This document shows, in pieces, positions 38,051-50,000 of a DNA stretch of 64,000 bases; within the stretch, counting starts at the first letter, position 1, and each line of letters begins with the position of its first letter. Source of the stretch: Odontocerum albicorne (lineage: Eukaryota > Arthropoda > Insecta > Trichoptera > Odontoceridae); contig OX463847.1 in the NCBI GenBank assembly GCA_949825065.1, positions 37,255,036 through 37,319,035 of the forward strand, in the 5' to 3' direction. The position numbers and the translations under genes are program-made. The notes under the pieces were generated by a model. It was not told where the DNA came from and did no database searches. It saw only the letters and a program-made list of their open reading frames with translations.

Positions 38051-41000
38051 GTAAGTGAAATAATTCAATATTTTTATAGCCTAGTTTAGTAAATATATGA
38101 CAGAGTAAGGAATTATTGGATAAGGGATTAACGTTTGTTGGAGACAGGTGTTAAAAGAAAATTATTTGTGAGACTTATAAAACAAATATTAATTAACTGC
38201 AGAGCAAAGAAGAGGAAGACCAAGAAAATAATGAAAGTGGCAGAGTTAGAAATACTCATATTAGACGGTCACTAAGCGTAGAATCTCCATTACTCCAAAT
38301 TGAAAGATCAGAATTTATCTGTTATGGTTTCGAATGTCAGATGATTTCTGAACCAGAATCCTATGTAGTGGTACAGGAAAAATTCTATGAAGATAACTTG
38401 AACCTATATTGTAGCGCAATGTTCAAGTTAGTGCAAGACAGGGTCAACTGACTGAGGTGATGGGCCCCCAAATTTTCATTGAAAAGGGAAATTTCAATTC
38501 TCTGAAGTCTTCGTCCTCTATTTTGAAAATGAATTTTTTTATAAGCTAAAAATCAAAAGTTATTTTGAAGGCATTTATTTAAAAAAGACAATAGAATATT
38601 TGAATGGCGTTTTGGTAAAAATGTATATGTCATCGATTGCTTGTTTGTCGGGAGAGCCAAATGAGGTTTTGCAACACTTGTATTCCTGAAGTGCGGACCT
38701 CAGGTAAATTTTAAAGGTGAGCTTTGAATACATAAATTATTTATATATTCAAAGTTTACCTTTAAAATTTACCTGAGGTCTGTATTTCGGGAATACAAGT
38801 GTTGCAAAACTTCATTTGGTTCTCCTGACAAATAAGTGATTGATGACATATACCTCTTTACCAAAACGCCATTCATTTGTTCATAGAAATGTCAGCATTT
38901 TATTTCACTTCTGATATTTTAAAAATATATAACTATAACAGTTCGAGAAACATTCTCATTGTTTCTCAGATTTGAAGTCGAGTATCACCTTGCCATTTCA
39001 ACAGAACTAGAACAACAGAACAGCTCCCCATCTGACATGAGACTACTAGTAGGAGAACAGTTCAATTCCCGAAACACATACTCTGCCACTAACGTTGTAC
39101 TTAACATAATTAGTAGTCTGCCCGGTCACACTAATGCATGTTCCCAGCTTTCAGGTAGTTCCGTTCTCATTTGGCATCTGCAGCATCATCAACCAGAGAA
39201 CAAACACCTCTCCACCTCCCATGATCTATAGTTGCCTGCTCTATGTATTTGGACGCTGCACACAAGTTTATCGATTCACGGAGATAATTCTTATATATTT
39301 TTCTCAGACCTACAAACTTTAATCTGCCCAGTTCTTTCCCATAAAGGACACACTTGCAAAGTATATAATCGCCCATAAGGACCATTTGGCCTATCTACCT
39401 CAACGACCATATCCTTAATTGGTCACTGAAGGTATCATGTTACCGGTAAATTGATGAAGTGGTTATTTCAGTGAATTTAGAGAATGAGGCAGAGGACGCG
39501 TTGAGTGAACATTTAGACTCGTGTATCTCCTGTAGGATAACCATTTCTCAGACCCATTAAGAAGTATGGGGAGGATAATTGGATTGTATTACATTTTTGT
39601 TGTATAAAGTACAACCTGGAAGATATATTGTCATGTGACAATCTCTTCCAACCAACCAGAAATATGTTAAAGTGGCTTTAAGGGAAAACAAAACTGATAT
39701 TCTTTTAAAAAAAATTAGGTACCAACGAGATGTTCGTTGGAACCCGTAGCCTCTGGATCAGAAGAGGTGTCTTATCAACTAGAAAAGAGAGGTTATCTAT
39801 ATTAGTGAACAAAAATAGAACATATCTATTTTAACAATTACATATTGTAATTGGTTATATTGCCATATTTAATATAGTTAACATATTTCATCATTTTAGT
39901 TTTTCCTTTTAAATATGTCCACTTGACTGAGTAAACCGTATTTGAGTGGGCAAACATGCAAACTTAAAAAAAAAACAATGCTATAAATGAAATTAAAAAT
40001 ATGGCATTTAAAAAAATTCACCCATTTTTTTTTTATTTGCGGTATACTTCTCGCATTTTACAGAATCTTTCTAATATTTTATTTCATCTAAATCTCAAAC
40101 AAGTCTTAAAGACAAATTGTTATATTTTTTAAATGTTATGAAATATGATTTTACTGAAATTTTAAAATTACAGAATAGACTGCAAAAAGAAGAGCTCTTT
40201 GCTAAAATAAATTTCGCTAAAATAAATCAACAATGGCGATATATATTGAGAAAATTGAAAATAAAGGACATGCATGAGGAATTAAAGGTAATAACAGTTT
40301 TCATAGAATTCCTTTTTTTTAATGTTATAATTAAATAAATATTTTCCTCTTATTTTGATTTTAGGTCTGTTTAACAAATTAACATGTTGACTGCCGACGC
40401 ACAAACAACACGTTACGACGGGTGCCGGCGGCAGACTGACCAATAGAAGTGACATACTGATATTACGTGTAAGTGCGTGATCGGCACCCAGCACTCTCCT
40501 CTCATTACGCGTAATCGGCAGTCAATGTGTTAAACTATTGATAAATGTTGTATAACAAGCTAAAGCAAACTGTCACTATCGTTATGTGCAGATTTTTTTT
40601 TTTTATTATTTAACACGACATGTGATATAGATGTATAAAAATACTAGGGTTTGAACAAGATGATATTTGAAAAAAAAGAAATGTAAAAATTCCAAGATAT
40701 CGTAGGAGCTGTTTGAGAGGGTGTATGGATGTTGACGAGGCAAAAGATGTGTGCCACAATAGGAAAGTCTGGCATTCTGTCTAGCCCGATAGGGAGATGG
40801 TATGTGTAGACAGATAAAAACAATACTCGTATAATTTCAAGTGGACACTCAAATTACATGAATCTCAATTTGTTACCCACCATTTGTAATACCCCCAGTA
40901 AACTAGGCTTTTGCCTGTATCTTATTGGAGACAGTTGTTTTAAAATCTGCAATTTTACATTCATGACTGCTAAGAGTTTAAAAAGCTAATTCAGATTATG

Positions 41001-44000
41001 CTTTTTATGTGATTTATTTAATAAAAAAGATCAATTAAAAAATAACTTAATATGTGCTTTTCCAGCTGACAATTGTGTCATTTACAAAAACAATGGATTC
41101 AAAAAATAATGTTATATGTAAACTATTGGACTCTCTGGATGAGGCTGAGGAACAATATTCATATATGCTGCAGTCACATATGGAACTTATAAGCCAGTTC
41201 ATGGGTTTGTAGAAATTTTCCATATATTGTATTGTATTTTTGTATTGGCTTATTGGCATATGGCAATATCCCCGTCACGGGTTATAGTCAGCTCGTCAAG
41301 GCAAGGAAGGTCCGCCAGCCATAATAACATATGTAATACATTAACAAAAAAATACTTCAAAAGCATGCTCCAACCTTAAGAGTAGTTATATGTAAAGAAG
41401 TGCAGTAACTTCTTTTATTTAGCTGCATAAATTGAGTGCTACTTTTATTTATTGAAAAAATAAACATTGACATTCATGAGAAATATAAAATATCAACATC
41501 TTAAAAAAACAACATAATTAAGTATACATGATAAATTAAGAGCAAAAGTTTCCAGCCCATGGCCCAAAATATAAAAAAGGTGACAGAATGAAAAACAAAA
41601 TTATTTTTCAATAAGTCCTATACATCTTTTAGAATGATAAATACATTTTAAAATGCCACTGAAAATATATTCTGAAGTTTTGTTCTCAAAATGATGGAAC
41701 ACTGCGGAGATAACTTTTAAATTATTTTCGACTTAAATCGCATTTTATTTAACAGAATAAAAAAATAAGCACTAGGGGTCAAGTCAGAATATAAAGTCTG
41801 TAATTCTAGATTTGGCCAGAAAAATTTCATAATTGAACTAAAGAAAAACATTATGATTATATGTATGGTTGCATTTTTTGAATGCTTAGTAAGTGGGCAC
41901 AGATTCAGAGAGCAAAAATCCTAAAGGTGCTATAAGCCATGCACATTCTCTGATCTTTAAAAAAAATGGATATTCCCGGCCTGCATACACCATGCCTGCA
42001 TGAAAATTTTAAAATATGCAAGGAATTTCGTGAATTTTTTAAAATCAAAATTTTACATGCAGAAATTATTTTGAAAAAAGCTGCGGAAAAAGAAATACAT
42101 TGAAGAGAATTCTGAGTTTTTTTTATGTTATTTTTTGTAATGAAATTGTTTCATTATTATTTTATGTTATGGGATGTCACATGTTATGAAAGTGTTCAAA
42201 TAAATGTGTTGAAAAAGGGAATGTTTGTCTAGGTTTCCTTTAACATGTTACTATAAAACACCAATATGCTTTATGGGTGTCATTTTTATTACTTTAAAAT
42301 CCCTATTTGCTTTTCTGGAAATCTAGTATCCAGGTTCATCACATGTGAACAACACAGTATTATGACGAAAATATATTTTTTATTTGATAATCATTATGAA
42401 TCCAACATTATTTATATATTATAAATGTATCCACTTTTCGTACCTATGATGGTTTGAATGTATAAAAAATTTCTCATAGAATAATTTAATGATTAAAACA
42501 GAAATGAAAGAAGATCGAATTAAGTTTTTCCAAGAAGGATTCGAAGAGCAAAAGTTTACTTTGATGGAGCAATGGGACGAAGAACTTCAGTCTTTGGAGG
42601 TGAACCAAAGAGACGCAGAAACTCGTATGAAGCTAGTGATGTACCAGCAGAATGAAGATATGATGAAGTATAATGTAAATTTTGAGGAGGAAAAGAAACA
42701 CCTTGTTAAGTACACATCTATCAATGTAGGTGCATTTCAATAACAGTATTTTTTTTATATATTATAATTATAACTGTTTTTTTTATATGAATATCCCTCG
42801 CTTCATGCGATTAATTAAAAATCGCATAGCTAGAAAAATGATTAAAGTGAAAAGATTTTAATCTGGGTGAGATTGGTTCCGAATTAAAATAAAGATAAAA
42901 AATAACAAATATTAAGAATTTTTTTTTATTAAACAAAGTAAATTATTGTACAAACATTTGTCAAGGCTATACCTATATACAAATTTATTACTTAACTAAT
43001 CTTAATTATATGTTATAATTTATGAACTTACTTAATCTTATTTTCCTACATATCATTTTATTTTTTTTCAACTTAATATATGATTTCTTAGAAATAATTA
43101 ACACCTAAATACTACTTATAACTAGATAACAATTCTTAAATTGTAAAAGAGATAAACAATTCAATTTTGTATGATTCTTTTTATGTATTTTTGTCAACTA
43201 AATTAATTTAAACTTGTAATGAAAACACAAAACTTTGGCAAAACCCTCTATAAAAAAATATTCATTTGAAAATAATAAACAAATTATAGTATAAATAATG
43301 TATTTTCATACAAAAACCAATCTAATATTGCAGATTTTATATAACACATTTTTTGTTGAAAATATCTTAATTGCTGAAACAGTTAAAAATATTATATATT
43401 ATTTCCTATAAATCTAGTTCTAAAAAGTCACTTAAAATCCTATTACTGTATAAAATCTAGCTCTAAAAAGTCGCTTAAAATCTTTTTACTATATCCAAAT
43501 AAACACTTCCACTGTTGTCACTCAAACTACCCATAATTTTTCCCCACGCGTCTTAATTTCTTCAAAAATATTTTGATATTTTCCGTAGCAGTATTTTCCA
43601 TAGCAATGTTTTAACTTTTTAAAATTTGTTCGTGTTCAATTTAAAAAAATATATATTTTTAGTAATTATCATCAAATGTCCAATGTGCATATCTGGTAAA
43701 AAATTGGAATTGATATTTTAACCATACTGTGGAAGAAGTTTTGACATAAATTGAAATATCTCAGAAACAGTAAAATGTTATCAATTTGTATCAGAAACAT
43801 AACAATATATTTCTTATAAGATAATATCTTTTATAAAACCAATCATTACTCACAACTTTACAGAATCAAACATATATCACTGATTTGACAAAATAGTTTT
43901 GTTTTTGTAATATTGTCAAGATAACAATAAACTCAAAAATGTTTCATTAAAAATCACCGCGTTTGAAATCAGCATACAACCGACAAATGGTTGTTTTCGA

Positions 44001-47000
44001 CGGAGCAGAGCCCGGATAACACTTTTCAAGCCATTGCTGAGTTTGATCGGCATTTTTCCCCATTAAAAAGCAATGTTTAATCAACACACGAAATTCGGTA
44101 TTTTCCATTGTTTTGAAAATAGTAAAAGTAGTGTCACTAAAACCACTGTAACTCTTCTCTCTCTCTCTTTGAATAATGGCCGTAAACTCCTATATATGAA
44201 GGAGTATACGCCAGTGTCAAGTGAAACTCAAAGATACAATGTCGGAATGTAATGAAAGTTCGACATGTAACTTCTAAAGGCTGGTACTAACTGAGAATGG
44301 TATGGATTTGTTATTAGAGGCGCCATCTGTTGGTTAGTCTCGGGACTTATTGATCGATGTGTTAGTATTGTGATTTGGACAAATGAGTTTGAATGCACTT
44401 GATCGTATAAAACAAGCAAAAAAAATATTGATGTTTCAGTACATCAGAACAAAGGGTATTGTTAGCTTATTGTATTTAAGAACACCCATTTAGTTTGAAA
44501 TATCCAAGTACTTAGGCTGAACTAGAAAACATGATATTATAATTTTATAGATAAGAAATTAATTGTATAAATGACCTCAAATATATCATAACCATTGTAG
44601 CCTAGTTAATAATGTCCATGTTTTCCAATGCGGGGATTCGTATTGATACTTTAAAATATAAGAAAAAAATCCTCTATTTTGTATACTTAATGCATTAACA
44701 TATCGATCTATAAGTCGAGGGACTAACTACTAAAACAACATTTGTTTGCCAAAATTCTTCTTTATTGATCAACATAGTCTCCTTCAAGAGCGATACATTC
44801 ATTCCAACGCTTTCCTAACTTTCTATGCCAGCCGTGTAGAACAATTTATCTTTGGTTTCAAAATAGGCGTTAGTTTCGGCAATCACTTCTTCATTGGAGC
44901 CAAATCTCTTTCCCTGGAGCATCTTTTTGAGGTCTGCGAACAGCCAATAGTTGCTGGGGGCCAAATCTGGAGAATACGGTGGGTGCGGAAACAATTCGAA
45001 GTTCAACTCGTGCAATTTGGCCATCGTTACCATCGACTTGGGACACGATGCATTGTCCTGATGAAAGAGAACTTTTTTCTTCTTCATATGAGGCCGTTTT
45101 TTTGCAATTTCTGCCTTCAAACGCTCCAATAACGCTATGTAATATTCGCTATTGATGGTTTTTCCCTTTTCAAGGTGATCGATGAATATTATACCATGCG
45201 CATCCCAAAATATGGAGGCCATAACCTTCCCGGCCGACTGTTGAGTTTTTGGTCGCTTCGGACGACTTTCACCGGCTGCTCTCTACTCAGCTGACTGCCG
45301 ATTTGATTCCGGAGTATAGTGGTGGATCCAAGTTTCATCCATTGTCACATACCGACGTAAAAATTCCTATTTATTTCGCGTTAACAGTGCCAAACAGCGC
45401 TCTGAATCATCGATGCGTTGTTGTTTCTGTTCCATTGTTAGCAAACGCGGCACCCATTTTGAAAAACCTTTTTTATGACCAAATGTTCATGCAAAATAGT
45501 GTAAGCACTACCAAATGATATCTTCAGGATGTCAGCTATCTCACGCAACTTTACTTTGCGATTTTCCATCACGATTTTGAGTTTTTTTTAATGTTTTCTG
45601 GTGTAACAGCGTCATTTGGACGACCAAAACGTTCAGCATCATTTGTGTCTGTACGACCGCGTTTGAAATCAGCATACCACCGACAAATGGATGTTTTCGA
45701 CGGAGCAGAGCCCGGATAACACTTTTCAAGCCATCCCTGAGTTTGAACGGTATTTTCCAATTAAAAAGCAATGTTTTATCACACGAAATTCGGTTTTTCC
45801 ATTGTTTTGAAAATAGCAAAAGTAGCGTCACTAAAACCACTGTAACTCAACGACACAATGTCGGAATGTCATGAAAGTTTGACACGTAACTTCATAAGGC
45901 TGGTACTAACTGAGAATGGTATGGATTTATTATTAGAGGTGCCATCTGTTGGTTAGTCCCGGGAATTGTTGATTGATACCTTACTTAACACTGCCATATA
46001 CTCTTTCATATAACAAAAAACATGACCAATTGAAAGGGTACTTATAGAATTTTTTTTTCAGTTAACTCAAGAATTGAATGATATGATTTTGCCAAAGCAA
46101 CATGAGCTTGAGATAATATGGAACAAAATGAAAGAAGTCTTCAGTGACTATGTCGACTATCATAGTCCCAAGATAAGGCAGTATCAGTTATTGAGGCAGA
46201 AAGATGTCACTTATAGGAAGGAGATCAACCACAACATGGAACTGATCCTGGCTGCAAATGTAAGGATTGTTTTTTTGTCGTATCAATTAGTCCTGTGTGA
46301 TTTATGCTCAAAATACTATTAATTTTATTGCATGGCTGTGCGCTCAATTTATACCTTCTTAGTATATCAAATATATCAAAAGATATCATGTAAGTCATGA
46401 ATTTCTCTTTTACAAAACATACAAGATGTGGATCCACACCTCATCAATTATTTATAAATATGGAACCCTTGAAAAACAAATATGAAACCCTTATTTTATA
46501 AAGGATATTGAACTTAAAAGGGTTCAAAGATGAGTAAATTAAATTCCAAGATGTCTTAACTAATCTAACTTAGGAAGATAGACTGCATTTATTGAAGTTG
46601 CCTACTCTGAAACCAAAATAAAATCATGGGGACTTAATTAAATGTTATTAGATCTTGAACAGTAATTATTGCTCAGAACTCAGCCAACGATTTTCTTTTA
46701 ATCAAAACACAATGTGAGAACATCAGTTGAAACTCTCCAAAACTAAATTCCATAATAATGCAAGGAAACATTGTTTAACTGAGAGTTGTGGAGTTTTGGA
46801 ACAAATTATCCAATAGTGTAGATCCTACACTGTAAGGAATACTGTATGCTAGAGGCTAAAGAGAAAGCCAATGAATGTCGTGCTGTGGAAGCTCATGAAA
46901 GTGTGATTTTCGGCAAGTGCAACAACAATAAGAGACTGAAGAAGAAACTAATGAGTGTCATGCTGAAGAAACATAGTGAATATATGATTTTCGTTTTCTG

Positions 47001-50000
47001 AGTAAAGACTTCAAGTTTGTCATCATGATAATTTTGACAAAACAGATTTGAAATTCATAAGTGTGGCTTAATGAATACTGAATGCTAATTCTGCCATTCT
47101 CTTCATTTTGCGACTGACAGTATTTTCGACAAAACATTAAAATATTGCTGCCATAAAGGAACTGTTCTTCTTGATGATAAAAATGAACCACAACGTTAGT
47201 TCTCTCATCTGATGGAGTTGTTAAGCAATCCAGATTTTTTGGGCAACCAAACGAACATTCGTTTTCATAACGTCTCAGCTTAACCAGTCAATTTACATCT
47301 TGTGATATTTCATGGATTACAGCTAGTAATAATAATAAAAGCATGTAAACTAAACCAACTTCAATAATCTGTTGTAAAAACATTTGTTTTACAAACAGTG
47401 GTTTGGGTTTTGATCTGGTTTGATACCCAGTCAAAATAAAAAAAGGGTATTGGTTTGGTTCAGAGCCCCTCTAGTGATATTATTGTTACCAACAAATATG
47501 ACGGACAGCAAGTTATATGCCTACTCCAGTTCTAAACCCAAAAGCTCATTTAACGGACCTAAAGACAATATTCTCTCTGAGCCAAATTTTTCCTTCAACA
47601 AGTCTTATTTATAGATGAAATGGTAATTATGTTTGTATATGAATATTAATTTCATTCTTACAGGATGTTATAAACTATTATCAGCAAATCTGGGAAAACT
47701 TATCACTAGAAATGGAAATAAATACTAAAAACAACAGGGATAAAAGAGAGACAATAACCAATATGTCTGCTAAAGCTAAAGTGCAATTGGTGGAGAACCA
47801 TATCAAGGACAAAGAACAACTCACTACACTTAGTGTAGAGAGTTACGAAGCCATCAAGGTAAACTTTTTGCATAACACGAGTAATTGCAAAGTGGATATA
47901 AAAAAAAATCTAAGTGTTGAATATTAAGATAGATGTAATTAAGTGAGACGCTATAAGTAGCGCTCTTTCTACTAAATAGCTGTAACAGTGTTACTTTTTT
48001 AAAGTAGCTTTAACAGCATTCATAGTATTACTCATGACTTAGTCATAAATATTTAATGCAAACTTCAGCAGTGCTCTAAACCTGAGAATTGAAAAAAAAA
48101 TATATTTCATTATTTTTCAAATATTTCTGATGTAATCATATGAACTGTTTTTATATTTTCTCCTAATTTTGATCTAACTATCTTATCTAGTTTCATTTTA
48201 TAATTGGTTTTTTAAATACAGATGACAATGTTAGTGCTGAAAAACTCTTAACACTTAGACATTTTAATGGATTCAATAAATTAAAATAACTTTAAATCAT
48301 ACATATCATGGATATACCAAAAATCAAATAATTCAAACCTTTGATTGTCCCACTTATCTCACATTGATTATATTTACATTACTTACTAAGATATAATTTT
48401 TATTAGTGAAATTCTGGATGGAATTCTTAAGAAAGATGAAATAGTTTTGATTAATATGGAGTAAGCCAAGCAGGTGGTAATGTGCAGACCATATTGTCAG
48501 ATGGCAAGTTGGTAGATGAGGTCAAAAGGTTCTTCAATTGAGACCACGAACCAGTTGTTGGGGTGTTGGAAGGCAGACAATGAGGTCCATAAATGATATA
48601 GTCTGAAATGATATACTTAAACTGCGATCGATAATGGTGGTATATAAAAAGATGTCTACGCTAGGCAGTGGGTTGACACAGACTTATGATGAGGACTCTT
48701 ATTATGAGTACCTTTGATGGCAGCAACTCATAAAAAAACAGCATATAAATTTTCTTAATTTACAGCTGAAAAAATTAAATATATAATATTTTCTTGGCAG
48801 ATAATTTTTATGTTCTGTTGACTTATATATAATTTATAGAAATTTGAGCTATTGCTATTGAAAGGTCAAAAAGTTCAGCAAATGGAAGCAAATTGCAAAA
48901 GATATGAAATTGAAGGAGAAGATGTTTTGCCGTGGAATGCAACAATTGGTTTCAATAATAATATGAAGATGCCAAAGGAAATGATGGTAATAAAAATAAT
49001 GTATTTATTTGTAATATTCCTTTTCACTAGGCTCAGTGTCTGTTCTTAGACATTTGTATTACATATACATAAATTAAGAATATAAAATATTTCTTTCATT
49101 AGAGCTATAGCCACTCCTGAGTTATGACATCTTTTAATGATCATACAGCCAATCCGGAATGTGAACAAAGTTACTTTTTTCTAAATTGATTCAGGTGTAT
49201 CGCACTAAGTGCCAAAGTGTATCACACATAGGCACTTTGGTATAAATTTAGATGTATCGCACATTGGCAATTTGACTTTATATTCATTACAACTGCCATA
49301 AAATGGTAAAAAAACAGATAAACAAACTCTTTTGTCAGTAAATTACGTACTTTAAATGTACTTGTCTCATTGTTTACAATTCTTAAACAGTACTCCTTTT
49401 TTTTTGTCATCATGTGACTTGATTTTTTCTATTTATTACAGCTCTCATAAAATGCTCAAAAACAAGTAAACCATCTGTGATTTTTTCATTAATGTTTGTT
49501 TATAAACTCATTACTTTTTTAAATATTTGAAAGTGTACTATTTTTATCAAAAATGTAAGGTTCTTTTAATATATACCTGTTAAAATGGGTTGACATTAAG
49601 ATGGGTAATGAATATATTGAGAACTTTAAACAATTTTTTTAGTGTTTAAAAAATAAACACCATTATCAACTTTTCAATCTTAAAAAGAACTACCGTGCTG
49701 GTCCGACTATAGGGCGTGCGACCCTGATTATAAGGTGCCCTCTATTTTTTTATCTGCTTTTTGGAGAAAAAAACATTTCCCTCACCATTATATTATGAAA
49801 ACTAAAACTCGACTATAAGGCTACGCCCCTATTTACGTGTCGCCTTTTTAAATAAAAACTTCACCTTATAGTTGGGCTAATACGGTACTTAAGCTTAATA
49901 ACTAATAACTTGTAAAGGCAATGACGTTGCTTTTAAAAGTTATTCTAAGGATCAAGCGAAATTATTTTGCAACACTTGTATTTTTAATTTATTGTGAACA

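Noticed and set aside
44746..45132. 128-codon plus-strand frame
   Set aside because: Antisense shadow of the mariner transposase at 44703-45976.
46855..47340. Decayed text reading N-E-C-R-A-V-E-A-H-E-S and similar, possibly Helitron- or gag-related
   Set aside because: Too short and degenerate; no helicase or Rep motif was seen.
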